This document shows, in pieces, positions 1-8,540 of a stretch of 64,000 bases of DNA (positions are counted from its first letter, which is position 1; each line of letters opens with the position of its first letter). The translations under genes were made by a program, and so were the position numbers. The notes under the pieces are model-generated. The model was not told the origin of the DNA and ran no database searches. It saw only the letters and a list, made by a program, of their open reading frames with translations. The stretch covers positions 1 to 64,000 of the forward strand of contig NZ_LQPH01000099.1 in assembly GCF_002102255.1 (NCBI RefSeq), given 5' to 3'. Source of the stretch: Mycobacterium nebraskense. GTDB taxonomy: Bacteria > Actinomycetota > Actinomycetes > Mycobacteriales > Mycobacteriaceae.

Positions 1-903
1 GTCGAGACCGCCACCGCGGCCGGCGCGCGCGCCCTCTACGACGTGCGGGTGCAACGCCTGGTCGTCGAATCCGACGGCCGGGTGGTCGGCATCCGCGCCC
101 GCCAGTACGGCAGTGAAATGACGGTCCGGGCCCGCACCGGTGTTGTGCTCGCAACGGGCAGCTTCGCCTACAACGACGCGATGGTGGCCCGCTACGCCCC
201 GCGGATCGCGGGGCGCCCGGCCGCCTCGATCGAGCAGCACGACGGGCAGGCGATCAGGATGGCCCAGGCGCTGGGCGCCGATTTGGCGCACATGGACGCC
301 ACCGAGGTCGCGATCTTCATCGACCCCCAGCAGCTGGTGCGCGGCATCCTGGTCAACGGGCGCGGCCAGCGCTATGTCGCCGAGGACACCTACCCGGGCC
401 GGATCGGCCAGCTCACGCTGTACCAACAGGACAACATCGCGTACCTGATCATCGACGACGACGCGCAGCAGGAGGCCATGGCGTCGTGGTCGCCCAAGTT
501 CATGCTGCGCCCGGCGACCTGGGTGGCCGGCACCGTTGCCGACCTGGAAAGCGACATGGGCCTCGCGCCGGGTTCGCTGCAGGCGACCGTCGCCGCCTAC
601 AACGAGGGCGCCGCCCGCGGCGAGGATCCGTTGCTGCACAAGAAGCCGGAATGGCTCAGGCCGATCGGTTCCCCGGTCGGCGCCATCGACCTGCGGGAGA
701 ACACCGGCGGGTTCACGTTGGGTGGACTGGCCACCACGTTGGACGCCGAGGTGCTCCACGTCAGCGGTGACCCCATCCCGGGCCTCTTCGCCGCCGGCCG
801 TTGCACGGCGGGGCTGGCCGCCTGGGGCTACGCCAGCGGTATCTCGCTCGGTGACGGCAGTTTCTACGGCCGCCGCGCGGGCCGATCCGCGGCCAAGGGC
901 TGA
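1..903 (+). CDS. FAD-dependent oxidoreductase, KstD/fumarate reductase-like (5' partial)
   Basis: The reading frame is open from base 1, so the N-terminus with the FAD dinucleotide fold lies outside the window and about 300 C-terminal residues are visible. The motif GVVLATGSF and the C-terminal stretch PGLFAAGRCTAGLAAWGYASG are typical of the FAD_binding_2 family, which includes 3-ketosteroid dehydrogenases, fumarate reductases and urocanate reductases. The exact substrate cannot be read from this half. It lies just upstream of an IclR regulator and near kshA and kstD, which fits a role in oxidising a cyclic substrate. It ends 145 bases before the regulator start. Confidence 0.85.
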   Translation, partial: VETATAAGARALYDVRVQRLVVESDGRVVGIRARQYGSEMTVRARTGVVLATGSFAYNDAMVARYAPRIAGRPAASIEQHDGQAIRMAQALGADLAHMDATEVAIFIDPQQLVRGILVNGRGQRYVAEDTYPGRIGQLTLYQQDNIAYLIIDDDAQQEAMASWSPKFMLRPATWVAGTVADLESDMGLAPGSLQATVAAYNEGAARGEDPLLHKKPEWLRPIGSPVGAIDLRENTGGFTLGGLATTLDAEVLHVSGDPIPGLFAAGRCTAGLAAWGYASGISLGDGSFYGRRAGRSAAKG

Positions 904-996
904 GCCCAGCCGCAACTTCACCGCCGCAACCACACTGCCTCCAAGCCCGCCGACTCCCCGGGTCCTCTATGCGTGACAACCGCCACACCGGTGTGC

Positions 997-1024
997 TAGG
1001 AATATATTCCTAATAGGAATATAT
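997..1024. promoter_or_regulatory. Palindromic operator upstream of the IclR gene
   Basis: TAGGAATATATTCCTA at 997-1012 is a perfect 16-base palindrome. TAGGAATATAT recurs at 1014-1024, giving two direct half-sites 17 bases apart. It is an AT-rich island in GC-rich DNA, 25 bases upstream of the IclR start. IclR-family operators are commonly AT-rich palindromes with GGAA...TTCC arms, so autoregulation is a reasonable inference. Confidence 0.6.
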
Positions 1025-1048
1025 CGGTCAGGTACATTTGGAGGAGCG

Positions 1049-1867
1049 ATGTCAGGTATCGCTGAACCCGCCACCCCCACGGCCGTCATCGACCGCATAT
1101 CGCTGGTTCTCGACGCCTTCGAGGGTCCGGGGCGGCTCACCCTGGCGCAGATCGTCAGGCGCACCGGCCTGCCGCGCTCGTCGGCGCATCGGATGCTCGA
1201 ACGCCTGGTACAGCTGCGCTGGCTGCGACGCAGCGGCCGCGATTATGAGTTGGGCATGCGCCTCGTCGAACTCGGATCGCTCGCCGTGCATCAGGACCGG
1301 CTGGTGCGGGCGGCCGGCCCGCTGCTGGGTGAATTGCACCGCGCCACCGGCCTTGTCGTGCACCTGGCCGTGCTCGACGGCCCGGACGTTGTGTACCTGG
1401 ACAAGATCGGTGACCAGAGAATCCCCACCCGGGTGGGTGGTCGCCAACCCGCCCATTGCACCGCAGTCGGCAAGGCGATCCTCGCCTATCGCGATGAGGA
1501 TGCCGAGCTCGATCTGCGGGTTCGGAAGACGAGATACTCGATCTCCAACGGCACCCAGCTGGCCGTCGAGTTAGCCAAGGTGCGGGCCCATGGCGTCGCG
1601 TTCGAGCGCGAGGAGTCACTGCTCGGATTCGGTTGCGTGGCAGCACCGATCGGCGGGCCGGGTGAGGCGGTGGCGGCGGTGTCGGTCTGCGGTCCAATGA
1701 ACCGCATGATGTTCGACCAGCGACTGACGGCCCCGGTGCGCATGACCGCGATGGGCATATGGCGCAACGTCGAGGACGGCCCGCAGCGCGTCGCTCCAAC
1801 CCTGCAGCCGCTGCGCCCACTGCGTCCCGCAGGTCCGGCGGCGCGGCCCGCGCTTCAGTACGCGTGA
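1049..1867 (+). CDS. IclR family transcriptional regulator
   Basis: A 272-residue protein. Residues about 10-75 form the winged helix-turn-helix (LTLAQIVRRTGLPRSSAHRM as recognition region). Residues about 85-250 form the IclR effector domain, with the HCTAVGKAILAY block. The ATG is preceded by a strong GGAGGAG ribosome site 3-4 bases upstream. IclR proteins usually sense a small aromatic, acid or carbonyl ligand and control nearby catabolic genes. The neighbours suggest it controls the surrounding oxidoreductase and beta-oxidation genes, but the ligand is unknown. A perfect palindrome just upstream is its probable operator. Confidence 0.9.
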   Translation: MSGIAEPATPTAVIDRISLVLDAFEGPGRLTLAQIVRRTGLPRSSAHRMLERLVQLRWLRRSGRDYELGMRLVELGSLAVHQDRLVRAAGPLLGELHRATGLVVHLAVLDGPDVVYLDKIGDQRIPTRVGGRQPAHCTAVGKAILAYRDEDAELDLRVRKTRYSISNGTQLAVELAKVRAHGVAFEREESLLGFGCVAAPIGGPGEAVAAVSVCGPMNRMMFDQRLTAPVRMTAMGIWRNVEDGPQRVAPTLQPLRPLRPAGPAARPALQYA

Positions 1868-1877
1868 ACGCGTGCAC

Positions 1878-2225
1878 ATGGCGGGCGGCCACGTCTTCGT
1901 GATCGACCGGGTGGTTACCCGGCCCGGCTGCGCTCGGCGGTTCGTCGACGCCTACCTCGCCGAGTATGCCCCTGGCGCACGGGAGCGCGGGATGACGTTG
2001 CGCGATGTCTTGGTCAGCCCGCCGATCTGGTTCGATGACGAAACCAACACCGTGACGATCACCTGGACGCTGCCCAACGTGCGGGCGTGGTGGGAGATGA
2101 CGTGGAAGGGCAGGCCGGACCCGGCCCTCGGCGAATGGTGGTGCAACATAGCCGAACTCGTACAGGAGCGGTCCCGATCGTTCGCGGCGACCCCCGAGGA
2201 CGTGGACCGACTTTGCGATGTTTAG
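1878..2225 (+). CDS. Conserved hypothetical protein, possible small alpha-beta barrel
   Basis: About 115 residues with no signal peptide or membrane segment. Two starts are possible, GTG at 1872 and ATG at 1878; ATG is preferred. The layout (VIDRVVTRPGCARRFVDAYL near the N-terminus, then a Trp-rich segment TITWTLPNVRAWWEM) resembles ferredoxin-like alpha-beta barrel proteins such as NIPSNAP or Dabb relatives, but no catalytic motif is visible. It starts 10 bases after the IclR stop and its end overlaps the next gene by 8 bases, so it is co-translated with both. It may handle a metabolite of this pathway. Confidence 0.65.
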   Translation: MAGGHVFVIDRVVTRPGCARRFVDAYLAEYAPGARERGMTLRDVLVSPPIWFDDETNTVTITWTLPNVRAWWEMTWKGRPDPALGEWWCNIAELVQERSRSFAATPEDVDRLCDV

Positions 2226-2844
2226 CGTCACCAGGTTGTTAGACGTCGTCAAGGATGAACGCGACCGGATGCTCACCGCGTTGCGGGCGGCCGCCCGCGA
2301 CGCCCAAGCGTTGCGCTGGGTGGTGCAGCCGACTTTGCCGGGGGCGCGTAACGGCGGAGACATCCTGCTGCACCTGAGGTTCGATGCCGAAGACCGGGCC
2401 GGTCTCGCCCTACGGCGATTAACCCCTCTTCTTACCGACTTCGCAGTCACCCGGGTCAACGGTGCGAACTATTGGGGCAGGCCCGTTCGCCGCAGCGAAA
2501 CCCCGGGCACGGTGTATCGCGCACTGTTACTTCGGGTGTCCTCCGACGCCCCGGCCGCGATGGTCGCCCGCTTCGAGCACGAACTGTCGTCGATGGCGCA
2601 CTATGTCTCGTCCATCCGCGCATGGCAACTGAGCCGGGTGTCCGAGGGCGTCGGCACCTCCGCCTGGACCCACGTGTTCGAGCAAGAGTTCTCCGACGTC
2701 GGCGGACTGATGGGGCCGTATTTGATGCATCCGATCCACTGGGCCGTCGTGGACCGCTGGTTCGACCCCGAGTGTCCCGACGTCATCATCCACGACCGCG
2801 TCTGCCACAGCTTCTGTGTTTGCCACGACCCGGTTCTCGGCTGA
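2218..2844 (+). CDS. Hypothetical protein, Dabb-like/dimeric alpha-beta barrel
   Basis: A 208-residue protein overlapping the preceding gene by 8 bases. It appears to have two similar halves, each with a strand-rich segment (residues about 40-110 and 115-205) such as TVYRALLLRVSSDAPAAMVAR. This is suggestive of two fused ferredoxin-like barrel units. There are three Cys near the C-terminus (VCHSFCVCHD), an unusual density that could bind metal. No enzyme motif is recognised. It closes the short IclR operon; the next gene is on the opposite strand, 26 bases away. Confidence 0.65.
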   Translation: MFSVTRLLDVVKDERDRMLTALRAAARDAQALRWVVQPTLPGARNGGDILLHLRFDAEDRAGLALRRLTPLLTDFAVTRVNGANYWGRPVRRSETPGTVYRALLLRVSSDAPAAMVARFEHELSSMAHYVSSIRAWQLSRVSEGVGTSAWTHVFEQEFSDVGGLMGPYLMHPIHWAVVDRWFDPECPDVIIHDRVCHSFCVCHDPVLG

Positions 2845-2870
2845 AGGACGAGCGTCGCGGATGCGGCGAA

Positions 2871-3758
2871 CTAGAGCCCCGCGGCCCGGATATTCGGGTT
2901 GGCCGTCGGCGGTGGTGGCAGCGGCGGCAGCACCGCGGTTCCATCCAGACTGTGCACGGGCAGTTGCTGCGACCACGGAAAGTGCAGGCTGAACGCGACG
3001 AGTCCGGTGCGCTCGGCGGCGGGCAGGTGACACATCGCCAGCACAGTCTCGGCCAGGTATTCCACCGGCTCGGTCGGGAAGCCATTAGGAATGAGCTGGG
3101 CAGCACCGGGAGTGCGAACGGCCGTCGATGGGCCGACGCAGTTCACCGCGATGTTGGCATCGAGCAATTCGGCGGCGACGCCCTGGGTGAAGCGATGCAG
3201 GGCGGCCTTGCATGATGCGTAGATCACGTCGCCGGAGGTCTTGTTGTAGTCGCGATACGGTCGCACCGGGGCAACGCCAGTCACTGAGCCGATGTTGACG
3301 ATCCAGCCTGCGCCCTGCTTGCGCATCTGCGGCACAGTGGCTTTCGTCAAGACGAACGGCGTGCGCAGGTAGTGCTCCACCGTGCGGTCGAACGTTTCCA
3401 GACTCATGTCCTCCACCAGGGAGTAGTCCGCGAAACCTGCGTTGTTGACCAGGATGTCGATGCGGCCGGTGCGGTCGAGCACCTCGTCGATCAGCCCGTC
3501 GCGCTGCCCGGCATCCTCGAGATTGGCCGCGACGGCGAATGCCTTCCCGCCGGCGGCCTCGACCAACTCGACCGTCTCGGCGACGGTGCCAGGAAGCGTG
3601 GTCGCCGCTCCACCGCGGACGGATGACGACGCGGCGTGCGAACGGGCCGTGACTGCCACGGTGGCGCCTTCCGCAGCCAAGCGCTGGGCGATCGCCCGAC
3701 CGATCCCGCGGCTACTGCCGGTGACCAAAGCCGTCCTCCCGGAGAGCAACTCGTTCAT
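2871..3758 (-). CDS. Short-chain dehydrogenase/reductase
   Basis: A 295-residue classical SDR. It has the Rossmann motif TGSSRGIG at about 14-21, NNAG at about 105, a Ser in IGSVTG at about 155, and the active-site YASCK (Tyr and Lys four apart). It should interconvert an alcohol and a ketone with NAD(P). Its ATG overlaps the stop of the upstream monooxygenase gene by four bases (ATGA), so the two are translationally coupled. A plausible order is alcohol oxidised to ketone by this enzyme, then oxygen insertion by the monooxygenase. The tail beyond residue 265 is Pro-rich. Confidence 0.88.
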   Translation of the reverse strand: MNELLSGRTALVTGSSRGIGRAIAQRLAAEGATVAVTARSHAASSSVRGGAATTLPGTVAETVELVEAAGGKAFAVAANLEDAGQRDGLIDEVLDRTGRIDILVNNAGFADYSLVEDMSLETFDRTVEHYLRTPFVLTKATVPQMRKQGAGWIVNIGSVTGVAPVRPYRDYNKTSGDVIYASCKAALHRFTQGVAAELLDANIAVNCVGPSTAVRTPGAAQLIPNGFPTEPVEYLAETVLAMCHLPAAERTGLVAFSLHFPWSQQLPVHSLDGTAVLPPLPPPPTANPNIRAAGL

Positions 3759-5686
3759 CGCAACTCGAAATCGTCCTCAACCGGTGCACGGTGATCACGC
3801 CATACGTCGATCAGCCGGTATGGGAAGGCTGTCACGATCCGCCCGCCGCCCGAACGGTAGTACGTGTGCGCGGACGGGGTGTGGCACCACACCGTGCCCT
3901 CCATCGTCGCGTCGATGTCGGCGACGTAGTCGTTGTACGCGCGCTGCTTCACTTCAATTGTCGGCGCCGCTCGCAGTGCCATGAGCTGGAGGCATTCCAT
4001 GACGTAGTGCACCATCATCTCGACGCCGAAATTGTGGCCCGCACCGTGTCCCGGGCTGTAATTGGGCGCCGACGACATGAACAAGTTGGGAAACCCGGGG
4101 ACGGTCCCACCGCGGTAAGCCCGCGGTCGGTTGCCCCACTCGTCGGCCAGCTTCTTGCCGTCTCGCCCCTGAATGTCCATGGTGGACAAGAAATCCAGAT
4201 GGTAACCGGTCGCGTAGACGATGACGTCCAAGTCGATCTGCCGGCCGTCGGCCGTCACGATGCCCGCCTCGTTGACTCGGGCCGGCTCGCTCGCTTCGAC
4301 GTCGACGTGCTCGCGGGCTAGCGCCGCATAGTATCCGCCGGGATCGCGGATGATCCGCTTGCCGTACGGCGCGAAGTCTGGCGTGACCTTCCGCGCCAGT
4401 TCGCTCCCGGCGCCGAAGACGTCGTCGATGTACTTCAGGCACATCTGCAGCAGCGCATCGTTGGCCGGCGAAATGGACATATGGCCGCGCGCCCATTCGG
4501 GGTCGTACAAGATTACGGGGTAGTTGTTGTCTGCGGTTCCCCAATAGGATTTGAGTCGAATCCAATTGGCGTAGAAAGGCAATCGGGTACCCAGCCATCG
4601 CTGATGGTCGGGCACGTCATCGGTGAGCCGCCGCCGCGGCGCCACCCAGTGCGGCTGGCGCTGGAACACCGTCAGGTGCGACACGTGGTCGACGCACGCG
4701 TCGACGATCTGCACCGCGGTGCATCCCGCACCGATGATGGCAACCCGCTTGCCGGTCAGATCTAGATCGGGAGACCACTGCGCCGAATGGACTTCGACTC
4801 CCGCGAAAGTCCCCCTTCCAGGGAGTTGCGGCCAGCGTGGCCGGTTGAGGTAGCCGGCGGCGGGGATCACCACATTGGCGTAGCTGATCTCACGGGCACC
4901 GTCGGGGCCCAGCGCACGGATCTGCCACTGATGACGTTCGTCGTCCCACCAAAGGGCTTCGACTTCAGTACCGAAGCGGGTGCGCTCCCGCAGTTCGTAC
5001 TTGTCGGCCACCGACACCAGATAGGACTGATACTCCGGCCCCATCGGGTAATAGCTGGACCAGTCGCCGTTGACGTCGCGCGACAATGAGTAGTACGCCG
5101 AGGGGGTGTCCACACCGATTCCGGGATAGGTGGTCGTGTACCAGGTGCCGCCGACCTCGTCGTTACGGTCGAAAATCTGGTAGTCCACGCCGGCATCGGC
5201 CAACTCCAACGCGGCGGTCAATCCCGCAATACCGGCGCCGATGATCGCCACCCGGAAGTCGTCGGGGAGCTTCGCGGTGCGTGGCAGCACCGGCTGTGGC
5301 GGCTGGAATCCGCCCTGCTCCAACAGTAGCGGGATGTACTCGGGGCCGATCGTTCCGCCGAGTGCGAGCGGCGCGATCCGCGCGAACAGGGCGGGGTCGT
5401 CGGCAGGGGCGGCGTGAAGAGACCGGGGCATCTGCAGCGCGGTCACCACTGCCTCGACGATGGCCACCCTCGTCTCCGGGTCGGTAGTGCCCGCCTGCTC
5501 GGGCGGGTCGGGCACGTAGGTGATCTTCGGCGCGAAGCGGTCGACCACCCCGGCGTCACCGGTCAGTTGCGCCAGCACCGCGACGAGCACACCGGGGTCA
5601 GCCCGAAGCAGGTTGGCCCGCAGTTCGTCCGGGTCGACATCCACCAGCCCGGTGCGGTCGGCTCTCGCGGGTGCGCCAGTACTCAT
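3755..5686 (-). CDS. Flavin-containing Baeyer-Villiger-type monooxygenase
   Basis: A 643-residue protein. A roughly 140-residue N-terminal extension precedes the FAD motif GAGIAG at 150-155. The fingerprint FAGVEVHSAQW matches the FxGxxxHxxxW signature of Baeyer-Villiger monooxygenases, and a second dinucleotide motif GAGCTAV binds NADPH. Such enzymes turn ketones into esters or lactones. N-extended members are common in actinobacteria, including some acting on steroids and long-chain ketones. The coupled SDR downstream could supply the ketone. Substrate is not deducible. The ATG at 5684-5686 is chosen because the open frame ends near it and the divergent gene starts 102 bases away. Confidence 0.88.
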   Translation of the reverse strand: MSTGAPARADRTGLVDVDPDELRANLLRADPGVLVAVLAQLTGDAGVVDRFAPKITYVPDPPEQAGTTDPETRVAIVEAVVTALQMPRSLHAAPADDPALFARIAPLALGGTIGPEYIPLLLEQGGFQPPQPVLPRTAKLPDDFRVAIIGAGIAGLTAALELADAGVDYQIFDRNDEVGGTWYTTTYPGIGVDTPSAYYSLSRDVNGDWSSYYPMGPEYQSYLVSVADKYELRERTRFGTEVEALWWDDERHQWQIRALGPDGAREISYANVVIPAAGYLNRPRWPQLPGRGTFAGVEVHSAQWSPDLDLTGKRVAIIGAGCTAVQIVDACVDHVSHLTVFQRQPHWVAPRRRLTDDVPDHQRWLGTRLPFYANWIRLKSYWGTADNNYPVILYDPEWARGHMSISPANDALLQMCLKYIDDVFGAGSELARKVTPDFAPYGKRIIRDPGGYYAALAREHVDVEASEPARVNEAGIVTADGRQIDLDVIVYATGYHLDFLSTMDIQGRDGKKLADEWGNRPRAYRGGTVPGFPNLFMSSAPNYSPGHGAGHNFGVEMMVHYVMECLQLMALRAAPTIEVKQRAYNDYVADIDATMEGTVWCHTPSAHTYYRSGGGRIVTAFPYRLIDVWRDHRAPVEDDFELR

Positions 5687-5788
5687 GACGCCGAGTATCG
5701 ACGCCGCCCACCGCTAGCGGGCAGCCCTTGTCTACTCAGCGGGACACCGTCGGCAATCCGCCGGATATCAGGGCTTAGCGTGGCCCGC

Positions 5789-7375
5789 ATGCAGTTGGGC
5801 GACCTTGACGTCACCGTCGCGCGCGCACGCAGCCATTCACTCGGCGACATCCCCGGCCGGTCGGCGCGCAGGCACCCGGACAAGATCGCGATTGTCGACG
5901 GTGACGTCGTGCTGAGTTTCGCCGAGCTTGAGAACCTGGTGGACCGCGCGGCCGCGGCATTGGGCGACAACGGTTTTAGACCCGGTGAGCGGTTGGCGCT
6001 CTTGTCGCACAACTGCTGGCAATACGCCGTCCTGGTATTCGCTACTGCACGGGTGGGGGTGGTCCTCGTCCCGGTCAACTTCATGCTCACCGCCGAGGAG
6101 GTCTCCTACATCCTCGGCCATAGTGACGCACGAGGATTCATCGTCGAAGCGGACTTGACACCCACCGCTGAGCAAGCCATGCGACTGGGTGGATCGGTAA
6201 CGACGAAGGCGGCGCTGCTGCCGCCCGGGCAGTCCGCTCCGGCTGGCTGGTCTGACTTCGCCGAGTGGCTGAGCACCACATCGACGGCCCCACGTCCCCA
6301 CATCGACGACGACCAACTGCTGCGCCTGATGTACACCAGCGGCACCGAATCCCGGCCCAAGGGCGCCATGCACACCAGCCGCAGCCTGATGTGGAACTAC
6401 ATCAGCACGATCCTGGCCGGCGACATGTGCGCCGACGATGTCGAGATCCATTCCCTGCCGCTCTACCACTGCGCGCAGCTCGACAACTTCCTGGCCACCG
6501 ATGTCTATCTCGGCGCCACCAGCATCATCCTGCCGCGGCCGGATCCCGAACTCGTCCTGCGCACTATCGAGCGCTATGCCGTCACCAACTATTTCGCCCC
6601 ACCGACGGTCTGGATCTCGTTGCTGCGATCACCCGTCTTCGATACCGTCGACCTGTCCAGCCTGCGCAAAGGGTACTACGGCGCCTCAGCGATGCCGATC
6701 GAGATCCTTAGCGAGATTCGGGAGCGCCTGCCGCGTCTGAGGTTGTGGAACTTCTACGGCCAGACCGAAATTGCGCCGCTGGCCTCCGCGCTCGGACCCG
6801 ACGAACAGGACGCGCACGCAGGTTCGGCAGGGCGTCCGGTCGCTAACGTGGAGACGGCGATCCTCGATGACGACGGCGCCCCCCTTGCCCCGGGCGTCGT
6901 CGGTGAAATCGCCCACCGCAGCCCTCATTTGATGCTGGGCTACCTGGACGACCCACAGACGACAGCCGAGGCCTTCCGGGGCGGCTGGTTCCACTCCGGC
7001 GACCTCGGCTACTACGACGAGCACGGGCTGCTCCATGTCGTGGACCGCAAGAAGGACATGATCAAGACCGGCGGGGAAAACGTCGCAAGCCGGGAAGTCG
7101 AAGAAGTCATCTACCGACACAGCGGCATCGAAGAAGTCGCGGTGTTCGGCCTGGCCCACCCGGTTTGGGTCGAGGCCGTTGTCGCGGCGGTGGTGCTGCG
7201 CGACGGCGTCAACCTCGCCGAGGACGACATACTCGCACACTGCCGCGCGCACCTGGCCGGGTTCAAGACGCCCAAGCGAGTCTTCTTTGTCGATTTCCTA
7301 CCGAAGAACCCCAGCGGCAAGCTGCTGAAACGCATGCTGCGCGAGCGATTCAGCTCGGGATCAGCTGATCGGTGA
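5789..7375 (+). CDS. Acyl-CoA synthetase (AMP-forming), FadD-type
   Basis: A 528-residue ANL-superfamily ligase. The P-loop YTSGTESRPKG is at about 182-192, the A5 motif NFYGQTE is in the middle, the A8 hinge GGENVASREVEE is near residue 432, and the catalytic Lys lies in PSGKLLKR near the end. It activates a carboxylic acid as an acyl-adenylate and then a CoA thioester. The frame is open far upstream, but that part lies antisense to the monooxygenase gene; the ATG at 5789 gives the family's usual N-terminus. It heads an operon with two acyl-CoA dehydrogenases, so it likely primes a substrate for beta-oxidation. Confidence 0.9.
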   Translation: MQLGDLDVTVARARSHSLGDIPGRSARRHPDKIAIVDGDVVLSFAELENLVDRAAAALGDNGFRPGERLALLSHNCWQYAVLVFATARVGVVLVPVNFMLTAEEVSYILGHSDARGFIVEADLTPTAEQAMRLGGSVTTKAALLPPGQSAPAGWSDFAEWLSTTSTAPRPHIDDDQLLRLMYTSGTESRPKGAMHTSRSLMWNYISTILAGDMCADDVEIHSLPLYHCAQLDNFLATDVYLGATSIILPRPDPELVLRTIERYAVTNYFAPPTVWISLLRSPVFDTVDLSSLRKGYYGASAMPIEILSEIRERLPRLRLWNFYGQTEIAPLASALGPDEQDAHAGSAGRPVANVETAILDDDGAPLAPGVVGEIAHRSPHLMLGYLDDPQTTAEAFRGGWFHSGDLGYYDEHGLLHVVDRKKDMIKTGGENVASREVEEVIYRHSGIEEVAVFGLAHPVWVEAVVAAVVLRDGVNLAEDDILAHCRAHLAGFKTPKRVFFVDFLPKNPSGKLLKRMLRERFSSGSADR

Positions 7376-7376
7376 A

Positions 7377-8540
7377 ATGCGCAGGGTGGAAGATACGGTG
7401 ATGGCGTTCTCCCGGTTGGTGCCCCCTATCTCAGTCGACCCTTTGTCGACGCAGGGGCTTCGCGACGAGGTGCGGCAGTTCCTGGACGACCAACGGGCTG
7501 CCGGGGCGTTCACCCCGTCGGTGGACGCCTGGCTGTCGGGATGGGACGAAAACTTCACCGCCGCGCTCGCGGCTCGCGGCTGGTTGGGGATGACGGTGCC
7601 CGTCGAATATGGCGGCCACGGGCGTTCATTCCTGGAGCGGTTTGCCGTCACCGAGGAGCTGCTCGCCGCCGGCGCCCCCGTCGCTGCGCACTGGATCGCC
7701 GACCGGCAGATCGTGCCGTCATTGCTGAAATACGGCACAGAATCACAGAAGTTGGCTTTCCTGCCGGGGATCGTGCGTGGCGAGTGCTTCTTCGCCATCG
7801 GCATGAGCGAGCCGGAGTCCGGCTCCGACCTGGCCAGCGTGCGCACCAGGGCGACGCGCGTCGACGGAGGCTGGTCGCTGACCGGCACCAAGGTTTGGAC
7901 GTCGGGCGCACACCTCGCCCACGCGTTCATCGTGCTCGCCCGTACAGCGCCACTGGATCCAGAGCACCGGCATGCCGGACTGAGCCAGTTCATCGTCGAC
8001 CTACGCGGGCCCGGCGTCGACGTGCGCCCGATCGTCTCGATGAACGGCGCCCACCACTTCAACGAGGTGATACTCGATGAGGCGTTCCTCCCCGACGACA
8101 TGGTGTTCGGCGCAATCGGTGACGGCTGGCGGCAGGTGACTTCCGAGCTGAGCTTCGAGCGCAGCGGACCCGAGCGGTACCTGTCGACCTTCGTCCTGCT
8201 GGCCGCCTGCGCCGACCGGATGGCGGCGAACGCCATTCCCCGCAACGCGGATCTGGGGAGGCTCGTTGCGCGTGTCACCGGTCTGCACCACATGTCCACC
8301 GCAGTTGCCGGCGCGTTGGAACGGCGCGAGCCGGCCGACATCCCCGCCGCCCTGGTCAAGGTGCTCGGCACCGTCACCGAAGGCGATATCGCAGAGTTCG
8401 CCGACCTGCAGGACTCCCCCGATCGGATCTTCGCGGAGTTGGTGCGTGCCGCCGTGGACCAGCGGCCGGGGTTCACCCTGCGGGGCGGCACCAATGAGGT
8501 GCTTCGCGGAGTCATCGCGCGCGGATTGGGGCTGCGGTGA
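7377..8540 (+). CDS. Acyl-CoA dehydrogenase (large subunit of a likely heteromeric pair)
   Basis: A 387-residue FAD enzyme with a normal three-part acyl-CoA dehydrogenase layout. The mid-domain FAIGMSEPESGSDLASVRT contacts flavin and the C-terminal block LRGGTNEVLRGVIARGLG is typical of the family. An ATG at 7401 is an alternative start. It begins one base after the FadD stop, and its stop overlaps the next dehydrogenase gene. Two adjacent dehydrogenases of unequal length are characteristic of the alpha2beta2 enzymes that oxidise steroid-CoA side chains in actinobacteria (ChsE1/ChsE2 type), so a bulky CoA thioester is inferred as substrate. Confidence 0.9.
   Translation: MRRVEDTVMAFSRLVPPISVDPLSTQGLRDEVRQFLDDQRAAGAFTPSVDAWLSGWDENFTAALAARGWLGMTVPVEYGGHGRSFLERFAVTEELLAAGAPVAAHWIADRQIVPSLLKYGTESQKLAFLPGIVRGECFFAIGMSEPESGSDLASVRTRATRVDGGWSLTGTKVWTSGAHLAHAFIVLARTAPLDPEHRHAGLSQFIVDLRGPGVDVRPIVSMNGAHHFNEVILDEAFLPDDMVFGAIGDGWRQVTSELSFERSGPERYLSTFVLLAACADRMAANAIPRNADLGRLVARVTGLHHMSTAVAGALERREPADIPAALVKVLGTVTEGDIAEFADLQDSPDRIFAELVRAAVDQRPGFTLRGGTNEVLRGVIARGLGLR

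Noticed and set aside
5414..5788. Upstream extension of the FadD frame
   Set aside because: It lies antisense inside the monooxygenase gene, reads as Arg/His/Gly-rich sequence and lacks ANL motifs; the ATG at 5789 gives the normal N-terminus.
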